Assembly: GCA_029891385.1 (NCBI GenBank)
Contig: CM057235.1
Coordinates: forward strand, 19,895,120 to 19,959,119
Length of the DNA stretch: 64,000 nt
Reading direction: 5' to 3'
Source of the DNA: Erythroxylum novogranatense
Taxonomy: Eukaryota > Streptophyta > Magnoliopsida > Malpighiales > Erythroxylaceae
Below are positions 21,115 through 31,690 of this stretch, piece by piece (the stretch's first letter is position 1; each line of letters starts with the position of its first letter). The position numbers and the translations under genes were made by a program. Below the pieces are notes generated by a model. That model had not been told where the DNA came from and did not search any database. It saw only the letters and a program-made list of their open reading frames with translations.

Positions 21115-21220
21115 TGATAAGTGGATCTGCTTGGCTCCTTTGATGCCAACTAGGAAGAGTCACCGATCGTTGACAAGCCTCTTATTTGGCATCCAGGGAG
21201 CCAGGCAGTTTCCTTCATTC
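21115..21220 (-). ncRNA. MIR160: MIR160 precursor hairpin
   Basis: On the minus strand the 5' arm at 21207-21187 is the 21-nt miR160 sequence (TGCCTGGCTCCCTG then GATGCCA), differing from the common form only at position 15 (G for T). The 3' arm at 21148-21128 (TGGCATCAAAGGAGCC then AAGCA) pairs with it almost throughout; the arms differ at a few positions that give G:U pairs or mismatches. The loop is 38 nt. The 3' arm keeps GGAGCCAAGCA, the conserved miR160* word. miR160 directs cleavage of ARF10/16/17-class auxin response factor mRNAs. The hairpin points toward HIPP, 1.3 kb away and convergent. The promoter would lie to the right; several TATA-like runs occur (21425, 21540, 22331) and I cannot choose. 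Confidence 0.88.
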
Positions 21221-23190
21221 AGCCATACTTCTCTCTTTCTCTCTGCCTCTTCCTATAAGTAAGTGTTTCACATCAATAGTTAGTCTTTTTATCTTTAGTT
21301 GATAACACGGCGAGACGACTCCTCCTGTTACAAATACTTGTTCTTTTCTTTCTTTAGTTGATAAATAACGCTACGAGATCAGGACTCCTTCTGTTACTAC
21401 GTTACCTCACACAACATGGATGTATCATATATACATTTCAATGTAGTAGCAACTTAAAAGAATTACTTTCCCAGAGAATCCGATAGCTCAAGTTATAGTA
21501 AACCACGTTTTTCGCATGCAAATTAACAAGCTTAGTGCATATATATATTATCGGACATGAAAACTTCTCTTTAAAAAGCAATAATGGAGGATTAGTTAGC
21601 TAGATAAACTGAGCAATACTTACACTCGATATCGAGCTTTTTCAAAAGCATTGTTTACGTTCTGTTAAGCAAATAGTTACAGTACTGATATGAGGATAGT
21701 CAAACTGGAAGAAAAAAGGCAAGTTTCAGATCAGAAAGACAAAGGAATGACTCGAGAGTCACTTACGTTTGGCTACAATTATTACGAGCTGCAAGTAACC
21801 AAAACTGGACCGCTTGGTGATAAGCTGCAGGGTAGATATTAGATGGTGAAGAGAATCCTGTCTCTACCTCACACGTACACACACATCACTCCACTGCTAT
21901 CTCTATCAAGCAAGATAGGTGACTAGAGTAGCAAGTGAAGAAAGAAGTACGTATGTAGGGGTGGAGGGGAATGGTTAGTGGGATTTTAAAGAATAGTTTG
22001 GAGAGGGAAACCCTGGAAAAATCCAAGAGAAAAAAGTGAGGAATAGGACTTAGTGCAGGCGGCAAAGACTAGACCTTTTACTTTACAAATAGTAATCAAG
22101 ATTAATTATTACCCTCACGTGGTGCCAAAGCCATGTTCATCACTTTGTTCTTTTTCTTTTACCAGATAATACAGTCACCCCCACTGGTCCACCAATCACT
22201 GTAACTATGCTACTCAACTCATCATACCCCTTTAATTATTAACTCAAACACTTGCATGTCTACTTGTTAGTCGAAAGATTTTATTCCAACTATTTGAATT
22301 TCACAAGCTCTCTTGCAAAATCTCACACCTATTTAAAGACCAAAAAGAGTTAATTATAAGAAAAAACGAGATGTGCGTGACTCTCATTTAAGGGGATTGA
22401 GTTTTTTTTTTGTCCTTGTTCACGTTTTTGCTCATGCAGAAATTGTAGGCTTGTCAGAAGTATTTAATTATTTTTCCTTAAATTAAACGCTTAGAAGATC
22501 CGGATTGGAGAATTGAGCTTGTATCTTCTTTTACTGTTTTTGTCACCCTAATGTTCTGGGTAGATAGAGAGTTTATGAAGGTGTGGTGAAGATTTTGTTG
22601 AAGAAGAAGCCTGGATTTGGATTGACTATTGGGATGGATTTTGCCTACCAGGGCCTGTGAATTGTTAGAAATCAGGTTGTTCAGTCCTTTGGGGTGCTTT
22701 TGTTTTGCAAACTACTATCAGATTGACATTTTCTCTTGTCGGTGGTATTCCAGCTCCATAACCGATATGTTTCCAGAACTGTACTTTCAATTCAGCTACA
22801 TATTTCAACTGTATGTCTTTATGGTTCTCAATATCCTTGGCTGAAATTATAGAAAATACCAATAATAAACAACCACGTGTATTTACCATGATTCAAGTTA
22901 TGCCACACAAAACGAATATCGAGCAAGATTTAGTCAGAAAAATTAAACTATTGGGATTAATTTATGATATTATTTACAAAACAACATTTGATTAATTACA
23001 ATAGATCTTGTCATTGATTAAATGTGTTCTTTAAGAAATAAAATCTTCTAAATATATTATAAACAATGATAATAAGTTACCAAAGGATCATACCTTGAAA
23101 GTAAATCTCCAAATTCTCAATCTCTACCCTCCACATTCTACACTTCAGAGTACTAAAATACTAAGAAAATGAAAATACAGTGAGCTTGGA
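21221..23190. other. Upstream region of MIR160, no gene seen
   Basis: This stretch likely includes the MIR160 promoter. Pyrimidine-rich runs (21230-21250), CACACGTACACACACA (about 21871) and one TGTCTC word (about 21858, the auxin-response hexamer) are present; a single hexamer is weak evidence. No frame of interest. Confidence 0.4.
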
Positions 23191-23199
23191 TCTAAGGTT

Positions 23200-26100
23200 T
23201 CAAAATCTCCACAAGGACACCAGTGTGTTGTTACATTTTCTTGCAAATTGGTTGATAATAAATTGCTTCCTTATGCTTGCTAATGTTGAGGCTATCAATG
23301 TGCTTAAGTTTTTCTCCTTTCTTATTAATCTTCTAGCGCTTCTTTCTTTCCATATCTTATGAAAGCAGGTAGCCATTGCCACTAAATAGGCCTTCTCCTC
23401 CTCTTAGGTGTTGGAATCACCTATAACCTTTGAATAAAGTCAGCTAAGCTGTCAAAGTTGATGTGCCAGTGGCTTAGTTCAGTGATCTTCTTCAAAACTT
23501 GGAGATTCTAAATTGGAAGAATAGACGATCACTAATTTTATCCTCTATTTTAGATGAAGTACTAGTTTTAGGTGGGGATAGATATCTTAGTCTATCCATT
23601 GTGCTGAACTTGTTCAACATAGCTAACCACAACAGGAAACTAGCACTCAGCTTTAGATTGTTATGCGATATCATATTGCTCCATTCTACCTTAGATCCAA
23701 CCCCTTGGATTAGTTCGTTGGTTTTCCTATTTATTAAATCAACCACAGGTAAGTTATGCCAATAATAGATGTCCTCATTTCCTAGATTTGACAGTTGGAT
23801 TGTCATCCTATTTCTCAACACCTCTGGAAATAGTCCTCAGTTTTCATTTTTTATGAGAACCTGGACGTTGGCTTTTTAAGGAAAGGTGGAGAGATTTGTC
23901 ATTACTTATTGACTTTGCATAAGAGCCCCTAGGCTAGTCCAATTGTCAAACCATAAAAAGGCCTTTTCTCCTTTCCTTATTTTATTGGTTATATTTGGTT
24001 CCACTAAGCTTCTTAACTTAAATAGTTGGTTGAAAAACCAAGAATGTGAGGCTTTTGAAACCACAGTCCATAGGTTGTTTCCCTTAAGTGTATAGCTATG
24101 TAATCACTTAATCCATAATGATTCCTTGTCTATTAAGATTCCCCGTATTCTTTTTAACATTAGAATTTTATTGCTGCCCTATAGCTTTTAATCCCAACCC
24201 TCCCTCTTCTTTTAATCTACAAACATCCTTCCAGCTTACTTTTGCAACTCCTCCTCTCCTCCCAATTTTTCCATAAAAATTTCTTCGTCATCCTTTCCAT
24301 AATCTTGATAAGACCCTTTGAAAGGAAAAGAAGGGAACACTAGTGTAGATGCATTCAGGATATAACAGATTTTAAAAGTTGTAACTTCCCTCCATAAGTC
24401 ATTGCTTTATTCATCCATACACCTAGTCTTTTATGAATTTTGGCAATCAAAGGGAAACAATCCCTAGATCTAAGTCTTCTTTGGAGAGTGGGACTCCAAG
24501 ATATAAAAGGGGAGGGTTGTTTTTGGTCATTCTAGTTATTCAAACAAAACAATGTGCATGTGAAGCACTCTTTGATATGATAAAATGGCTTTTATGGAGA
24601 TTAATCCTAAGACCAGACAGCTCCTTAAATTTTTGTAGAGAGTTCATTGATAAGGAGATGAAGTTCAAGTCAGCTTTACTTAATAAGATGAGGTCATATG
24701 CAAAACATAAGTTTGATAGAGAAACTAACTTGCATTTGGAGTGGTACTTAAAGTCAGAGGAAGTTGAGATATTATACTTCAGTAGAAGAGTAAAGACTTT
24801 TGTGCAAATGAGGAATAACTAACAAGAGAAGGGGTCCCTCTGTATTATACCTTTTAAGCCACTGATTAGAATACCAAATCAGGTACAAGTAATGCATACT
24901 TTGATCCAATTGATGAACTTATTTGGCAAATTTAGTACTTCAAGTTTCTACAAGAAGAAGGACTAGTTTACACTATCAAATGCTTAAAAAAGATCCACCT
25001 TAATATCACAATTTTGTGGAGAGTATTTTTCTTGCATATCCATTTATAAGCTCCTGCACTATTCTAATGTTGTCTCCAATTTGTCTACGGCTAAATAATG
25101 CACCTTGGTTTCCATTGATTAAGGAATTCAATATTGATTTCAATATGTAAGTCAATGACTTTTCTATGATCTTGTAAAGGAAGTTGGTACAAGCAATTAG
25201 CCTAAAATTACTAAAGCAAGTTGGATTGGAGGATTTAGGAGCTAAGCATAAGTATGTCTTGTTGATTTCTTTCAGTTGAAATCCTTTATTAAAGAAGTAA
25301 TGCATTACTTCTTTTAAAACTTTAGTTGTCTTTGGAGTTTTGTGAGAGAAATTACTATTAAGTTCATCTGGTCTTAGAGCTTTTATTCCATTCATTTTGA
25401 ACATAACTTTATTAATTTTCATGTCATCTACCTGTTTAATTAGATTGGTAGCTACTTCCTTAGAGATTCTAGTAGGAATAAATTGCTTTAGAGATTCCAA
25501 ATACAAGCTTGTAGGCCTTTCAGATCCTGAAATACATTTAAAAGATTTCATTACTTCCCTTCTTATATCATCTTGTTTACAAACCACTTCACCATTTTCA
25601 TCATATATGGAGGATATCATGTTATAGTTTCTTCTAGCTAAGAGAGCATTAAAGAAAAATTTTAAGAACTTATCTCATTTATTTATCTAGTTAACTCTAG
25701 CTTTTTGTTGGATCAAAAATTATAGTTATCTAGCACTTGCAAAAAAAAATTGAGTTCTTTTTTCTCGTCATTCAATAAGCCCTAATTTTCAGGTCTATTT
25801 TTAATTGATTTTTATATATAAAGGAGTTTCTCCCTAACATTTTCAATCTCCATTTTAGTATTCTGGCTTTTTTGGCATTTAGAAGTTTTAATTCTTGTTT
25901 GATTGGTTTTAGTTCCTGCAAGCATACAAATTCCTTTGTTCCAATCATTGCTTCTTCCTATCTTCTATTTATGGCCTTCTGAAAACCTTTAAAATTGACA
26001 AGAAAGTTATTAAACTTGAAAGGGGATTTAAATCTAACCTTTGTGAATAGATTTTCTATCTTGATTGGAGTATGATTAGAGAAGCTAGGATCCATAATGA

Positions 26101-26709
26101 GAGCTTTGCTTTCAAAGAATAGTGTTAGCCATTCCATATTCACCATTAGTCTGTCTAGTTTTTTTCTAATAAACCATCCAAAGGATTACTTGCTTCTTGG
26201 GAAAATGTGTACTTTAAATTTAAGGTCAGTTAGTTCCACCTCCCTAGTTCATTTAAATAGATTCATGTTGTAATTGAGTAGATTATAGTTACCTTTAGCT
26301 TCTGATATGTAGTGTGGTGTTAAAGCCTTTAAAAACTAGTCAAGGCTATGAATAATATTATTTAATCCTTTTTAAAGTACTCCAAATATTTTCTTTGGAA
26401 AGTTGTGTTGAAACCATAAACAAAGGTTCCATTTATTAAAGAGTTCTCCATTTTAAAGATCATTTTGGAATGTATAAGCTGCTCATTTTCCTCTATTTGC
26501 TTCACTTTCACTATATCATCATTGTAGCAAATGATAATCCTTTTAAAGCTATGGTATTGATGGTTAATCCAAATAGTTCAGTTTATTCAGGTTTTCATTC
26601 TTAATTTTATTTTTAATAAAACAAATTATCCCCTTAACCCAAAATCCCTCAAAGCATTTCGCTTAGATGGGCAGTCTAGTCCCCTCAAATTCCAAACGAT
26701 AAGAATCAT
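23200..26709 (-). pseudogene. LINE-1 ORF2: endonuclease-RT-zf-RVT, broken
   Basis: Starts MILIVWNLRGLDCPSKRNAL, the usual L1 endonuclease opening. Near 26146-25958 the block ending DPSFSNHTPIKIEN matches the catalytic SDH motif with D changed to N. RT fingers and palm follow at 25620-25006 (GIKALRPDELN, LCLAPKSSNPTCFSNFRLIA, NQGALFSRRQIGDNI). The RT active site, normally FADD, reads FAYD at about 24704-24692. Then come EEGGLGLKAIG-like sequence near 24200, WSNMISHNNLKLSASFLLWL (zf-RVT, 23821-23492) and a C-terminal IWKERSARRLIRKEK (23382-23200). Two catalytic changes plus many stops make it inactive. Confidence 0.75.
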
Positions 26710-26749
26710 TTCATAATACCTTTACCTTGGGAGCTTTTTATGTTGATCT

Positions 26750-27365
26750 TATAAATCTCCTTATTTGCATCTTCTCAAAATTTTCCTCCATTTTTCCAAC
26801 TTGTGGTTGCTCTTCCTCCATTTGTATAGAAATTAGAGTTGAAGTGGTGCAAAAATTGCAAAGACACTTTCAGTTCTTTTGATTGGTGTTAAAATTTGCT
26901 CCTTCTTAGAGAGGGTATTGTCTTTATCCACTTAAGATTGAGGGATTTCTTCAATAAGCAAAAGGTTGTCAGTAATTTTTGGATTAACTTCCTCCTAGCC
27001 CATTATCCCAAAGTTATCCCCTTTTTATAAAACTTTTCTTATAGGTTTCCATTCCTCTCCTTAAGCTCTAAGTGGAGGTCTCCATTGAGAAATAACATAC
27101 ACTTTATCTTCCTTACATACAATTTATCTTCCTTAATAGTGTTTTTAGTTGACAGTCTCATTATTGGTATACTTTCCCTCAGTTTATTCAAAATGTCCAT
27201 GTTGATACATATTCTTGCAAAACCAACACATTTTCTCATAAAACTATTTTCAGTTTATTCAAAATGTCCATGTTGATACATATTCTTGCAAAACCAACAC
27301 ATTTTCTCATAAAACTATTTTCATTGATCCATAAGGGCTTGCCCAAGTAGCTTGCTAGCATGTTC
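26750..27365 (-). pseudogene. LINE-1 ORF1 remnant (DUF4283-like)
   Basis: Reads MLASYLGKPLWINENSFMRK, then CVGFARICINMDILNKLRES. IGKPL..D, FARICI and L...IPI are the common end of the RNA-binding DUF4283 domain of plant L1 ORF1. The N-terminal part is absent. An exact tandem duplication of 71 bp interrupts the coding sequence. Confidence 0.65.
27180..27321. repeat. Exact 71-bp tandem duplication
   Basis: CAGTTTATTCAAAATGTCCA to AAACTATTTT is present at 27180-27250 and again at 27251-27321 with no difference seen. 71 is not a multiple of 3, so it shifts the ORF1 frame. Identity within an otherwise decayed LINE implies a recent event. Confidence 0.9.
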
Positions 27366-27369
27366 CCTT

Positions 27370-28189
27370 AGGAGTCCTTAAGCTTCTTAGCTTTCAAGCT
27401 ACTAAGATAAGCTTTACAATTCCTTTTCTAGTGTCCATCAATTCCACAATGCAAACAAATGCCCTTATCATTGTTGTTCTTTTTAACACCACCTTTTACC
27501 TTTAGTAATTTAGCAAAAGCCTTTTATTTCTTATTCTTATTCTTTTTAGAGCCATTCTTAGAAGAATCTCTAATAAAAACATAAATGTATTCCTTCTTAA
27601 GGTGTCCCTCTACAATCTTGATCATATTTAGTAGTTTAGGAAATGGCACATACTTTTGGTTCATATGGAAGTTCACATCAAATCGTGAAAAGATCTAACT
27701 AAGAGATTATAACGACATATCAATGCTTAAATCATGGTCCATAACTAATAATAATTGGCTTAATTTTTCAATATAGTCAATCATCTTCAGTATGCGTAGC
27801 TCTATCGAAGATCCTTCTATTATCTTGCAATGAAATAATGCTTTAGAAAACCAATATCTCTTTGCCCTACTTTATACACCAAGCAACTTATTAAGATGTA
27901 AAATTATAGCAGTAGCATCCATGTTCTTATGTTTCCTCTGAATCTCGGGAGACATAATGGCCAACATCACACGTGTAGCTTATTTAATATCATTAATATA
28001 GCATTGATATTTCTCCTAAACTTCATTAGTTACATCCGAAACTAGACTCTAATGGAATAATAGTATAAAAACATATAGTTTCTTTTCTTTCTTAGGAATA
28101 ATTATCAAATTACAAAACCAATATGAGAAATTGGGTATAGTAAGCTTATCAACATCTATGATGCTCTTTAAGGATTGACTAGTACTCAT
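27370..28189 (-). pseudogene. Ty1/copia gag remnant
   Basis: The minus strand starts ATG AGT ACT AGT at 28189. Recognisable stretches are LTIPNFSYW, IIIPKKEKKLYV, VMLAIMSPEIQRKHKNMDA, LHLNKLLG, FDVNFHMNQKYVPFPKLLNM, IKIVEGHLKKE and, at 27470-27400, the zinc knuckle CLHCGIDGH.KRNC (CX2CX4HX4C) followed by AYLSSLKAKKL. These match copia gag in order. One residue inside the knuckle is a stop, and stops are scattered elsewhere. No pol follows; the sequence switches to LINE-1 at about 27365. Confidence 0.7.
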
Positions 28190-28223
28190 TTTTTCTAACA
28201 ACTAAAAGATATATAATAAATGG

Positions 28224-28979
28224 TGATTTAGACATATTTAATACATTTTGCTTGCTTATTTAAGTTTTTGTATTGATTTTCATATTTAAGTTGTTTATAT
28301 TTTATTTATATAGTCTAATTCACTAATTTCGAGCATAAAGGAACAAATTCAAAAAAGTTTCGAGTAATTTGGAGCTATTTTGATTGATTTATTGAGTACT
28401 TGATAGTCTACATGGCCGTGTTTGTGAGTTTCGGTGTGTTGAGTGTTCCTTATGGAATACACCTATGTTGAGTAGTAAGAAGGTCATATTGATGGTACGC
28501 ACATATATCTATGCATATTTTAGCTTTGAAAAGTGATGCACGTTTATTTGAAGAGTAGAGCCATTAACACGCCTATATTGATGCCTATATATCTGTTAGA
28601 ATCTAAATTTCAAAATTTAAAAGATAATATTGAGTGGTAGAAGAAAGAAGAGGATGGGAAAACACAATGAGAAACCTTAGAATGATATAAAGCATGGAAA
28701 AAAACTAAGGAAATCCCTTTAGAGCAAATTTTCATAAATCTAGAATGAAGTTTTTCGAGATTTGAAGAATTTCAATTATGTCATTTTAATTTTTAATTTT
28801 TAGTTTTAGTTTTAATATTATGTTTCTATATTATGATCTAAATTCCTTTTAGTATCTATATTAGATGAGCGATAAGATGGATCTCGTAGTGACTTCATTT
28901 TAATTTAATTTATTCTTTAGTTTTATTAAGAATTAAGTATGTGTTCTTATTTATTCTTAGATTACTGCATGTTGATTCA
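28224..28979 (+). mobile_element. E5 5' LTR, left part (interrupted by E3)
   Basis: Starts TGATTTAGAC by analogy with the Athila LTR start TGATAAG of E6. Its end GTGTTCTTATTTATTCTT..ATGTTGATTCA matches 55668-55713 in the 3' LTR. The exact start is uncertain. Confidence 0.45.
28975..28979. other. Target-site duplication of E3, left (ATTCA)
   Basis: ATTCA precedes TGTAGCACC and recurs at 37194-37198 after GATGCTACA. The unoccupied counterpart in the E5 3' LTR (about 55709-55713) has ATTCA once. Confidence 0.9.
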
Positions 28980-29656
28980 TGTAGCACCCCACTCTCGCGA
29001 GACCCGAACCCGACATCGACGGTGATATCCGAGCCCGTGACCCGCGAGGGTGGTATGCTAGAGTAGTCAAAACACTTCAAATACTTAGTATGACATTTTT
29101 ATTTTTGAAAAACTCTGAGTGCGCGTAAATCAATAAACTATTTAGGCCCGCGAGACAAAAACATTTTTCAGTCAAAACACTATTTCAATAATCAATTTAC
29201 AATACAACATTAATCAATTGGGGTCTTTTTCAATAACAGTGCACTTCTTGCTGAATTACAAATTTACATAAAAATCGGAATGACTCAAATGCAGACGTGA
29301 ACTGATCTCGACTTCAAACTCTGACCCGCTTACGGTAATCCTACTCCCGTTTGTCTAACGGGGTACTCTTCGATCCCTGAAAAATATTTGCAATGTTGGG
29401 TGAGTTTGCGAACTCAGCGAGAAACCATCATCGATGGTTCACCCAACTCATGCATATACACACAATTTACATCATATTTTATACAAGCACATTCAAAAAA
29501 TCAATGCATTCAATTTCACATTCATAAGGCGTTTCGCCTTTCATACAATTCACACTTAATCAATTGTATATGCGATGCACATGTGACACTTTCTATTTTC
29601 ATTACGTTGTTGTGACCATGCGCCTGTAACTGTCCCAGTGACGGGCACATTGCGTT

Positions 29657-29760
29657 GAGCCTGTGGCTCTGAATACGTTGGACGTGATATGCCCTGATAC
29701 ATTGAGCCTGAGGCTCTGAATACGTTGGACCTGAGGTCCTGTGCGTTGAGCTTAAAGCTC
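29657..29760. repeat. Chain of short palindromes in E3 LTR
   Basis: Five small hairpins follow each other: GAGCCTGTGGCTC (29657), GGACGTGATATGCCC (29680), GAGCCTGAGGCTC (29704), GGACCTGAGGTCC (29727), GAGCTTAAAGCTC (29748), joined by GAATACGTT or GATACATT. The other LTR keeps the chain at about 35220-35323. Confidence 0.8.
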
Positions 29761-30369
29761 TCAAATACGTTGGCTGCTCCGGTCACAACTGCCATTATCT
29801 GATCATGCAGTTATGCATGAATGCATATGCCTCAATTTGTAATTTCTGTGTCACAACCTAACACCCTATGTCCAATTTGACATTTAACCAATTCAATTTC
29901 AATTATGTACATTTACCACTTCTATAACACATACCAAATATTTCGAACACCTGTGGTCCGAAATCAATCAAAAAAACCACACATAATCCTTCCTTAACTC
30001 CATATGGCATAAGTGCACACAATATAACACATACAGGTTGAGAAACTAACTAGGTTACTCACCTCTAACTTCCGAGCCACTGCCGGGAAGTCTCACCTAC
30101 GTCGGACAATTGACGCTCCACTTGAGCCTCTATAACAATCAGAATATCCAAATATTACTAATTGCACAATTTCTAATATTCAGAAATGCATATGTAGCAA
30201 ATATGATGAGTACTATACATGTTATGACATTTCCGACACTAATCCGATATTTCTCCAATATCAATTCTAAAACCCGAATTCATAATCTCTCAATTGAATT
30301 TCATCCAGAACCAATTCAATCAACCAAATTCCTAAAGTCCAATTCCAAAATCCCGTTTTCGGAAATTTA

Positions 30370-30560
30370 GGCGTTCCTCGCCGCGACGTCTAGTCCCTCG
30401 CCGCGGCGAGCCTCCTTTCCTACGCCGCGGCGTGCACCTCGCGCGCATCGCGGCGTACCTCCCTCACGCTCGCCGCGGCGTGCGATTTTGCTCGTCGCGG
30501 CGTACGGGAGTCAATTTGCTCGCCGCGGCGTGTTCATCACACGTCGCGGCGTGCAACCTC
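30370..30560. repeat. CGCCGCGGCG palindrome array (CpG-dense) in E3 3' LTR
   Basis: About eight versions of C(G/A)(C/T)CGCGGCG spaced roughly 20-30 bp apart, for example CTCGCCGCGGCGAGC and ACGCCGCGGCGTGC. CpG density is far above the AT-rich surroundings. The matching part of the 5' LTR (35937-36080) has only one or two left. Confidence 0.85.
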
Positions 30561-31677
30561 AGTTTCACGCCCGAAACCCAGAAATTCCCAGATTTCTCAG
30601 ATTCTCATCCATTTATTTCAATCTAAAACACTTCCAACCAACTATAAGCACTACACTCAATTCATTTCTAACCTCAAATCCATCAAGTAATCATTATTCC
30701 ACAATTACCCAAAATCAAAATCACCAATTTTTTCTCATAACCCTACCTTCCGAAACTTCTAAATTCTCAAACAATTTATATCTTCATTCAATGCTCAAAT
30801 CTAACTATTTAAAACATAAACAAGTAGTAACTTACTTGATTCAAGCTTCCAATCCTTCCAAATCACCAAGAACTCCAATTTTCTCAAGCTAAACACATCC
30901 ACGACAATCACCCATTTCTCCCCCAAAATTTCATCTTCTCAAATCCAAGGCTTAAGCTAGATAGAAGATGATGATTGAAGCAATTTAAAGGGAGAAAATG
31001 GAAACAGGAAACAGGAAACAAGAAGGATGATCCACGATGGAGAAGAGAAGAAGAAAATCCAAATTGTCTTTCAAAGCAAAAGGAGAAATCGTGGAAAACC
31101 AAATTCAAAGATTAGGGTTATATATATAAGGATTTTAAGGGCATGTTTGGCAACTCATTTGCCACATGCTCAATTCTTAGGGTCTAAAAATCCAATTCTT
31201 GTTCTAATTCCTCCCGATTTTGCAATGACGATAAATAATAAATCTTGAATTCTTAATTCAAATTATCTCGTGCCACTTGTCAATTTCAGAATCGGAATTC
31301 AATTTATCAGTCATTAAGCCAATTTTTCGGTCCGGACCAATAACTCTAAAAATTCTGAAAAAATTCCTATAAATCTTCAAAAATATAAAACACATGATCC
31401 TACACCCAAATTTCATTTTTCAAACCTCCAGCTTTCGATTTTCCACTCCAATTCACTAATCAAATCATAATCTATACAATTATTACCCAATTTTCAATTC
31501 ACACAATTTTATCGGGAATATATCATACATGTATGTACCTACATATGCTTGTGCCAAATAACTCAGTCCTCTACAATCAGAGGCTAAACGAATATCTATA
31601 TTTCAAATATGCAATGCAACAACCTAGCCTGTCCCAATTTACCAATTTACCCTTCTTATCGGGGACGGGATGCTACA

Positions 31678-31690
31678 ATTCTTCCCTCCT
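31678..31690 (-). other. Polypurine tract of E3
   Basis: On the minus strand AGGAGGGAAGAAT runs straight into TGTAGCATCCCG, the LTR start. Confidence 0.8.

Larger units (their letters stand above)
23190..27365 (-). mobile_element. LINE-1: decayed L1-type retrotransposon
   Basis: On the minus strand the order is ORF1 (27365 to about 26750), ORF2 start at 26709 with endonuclease, reverse transcriptase, RT-associated zinc-finger domain, and the C-terminal end near 23200. Stops and frameshifts are spread throughout. The left (3') boundary and A-tail are not clear; the right side butts against a copia gag relic, so the 5' end is truncated. Confidence 0.8.
28980..31677 (-). mobile_element. E3 3' LTR (2698 bp)
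   Basis: Plus strand from TGTAGCACCCC to GGGATGCTACA. It is nearly the same as 34545-37193 along its length except at 30370-30560, where it carries a dense CGCCGCGGCG array. A promoter may be the TATATATAAGG complement near 31120. Short frames inside (for example 30110-30370, 30488-30892) also occur in the other LTR but show no protein-like features. Confidence 0.88.

Noticed and set aside
21050..21262. A 70-codon frame covering the MIR160 hairpin
   Set aside because: It crosses both hairpin arms; the miRNA pairing explains the sequence.
21858..21863. TGTCTC as an auxin response element upstream of MIR160
   Set aside because: One hexamer in 1-2 kb is expected by chance; no second copy or spacing pattern.
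30110..30892. ORFs of 86-134 codons in the E3 LTR, repeated at 35603-36415
   Set aside because: They recur because the LTR is duplicated; composition is low-complexity and frames differ between copies.
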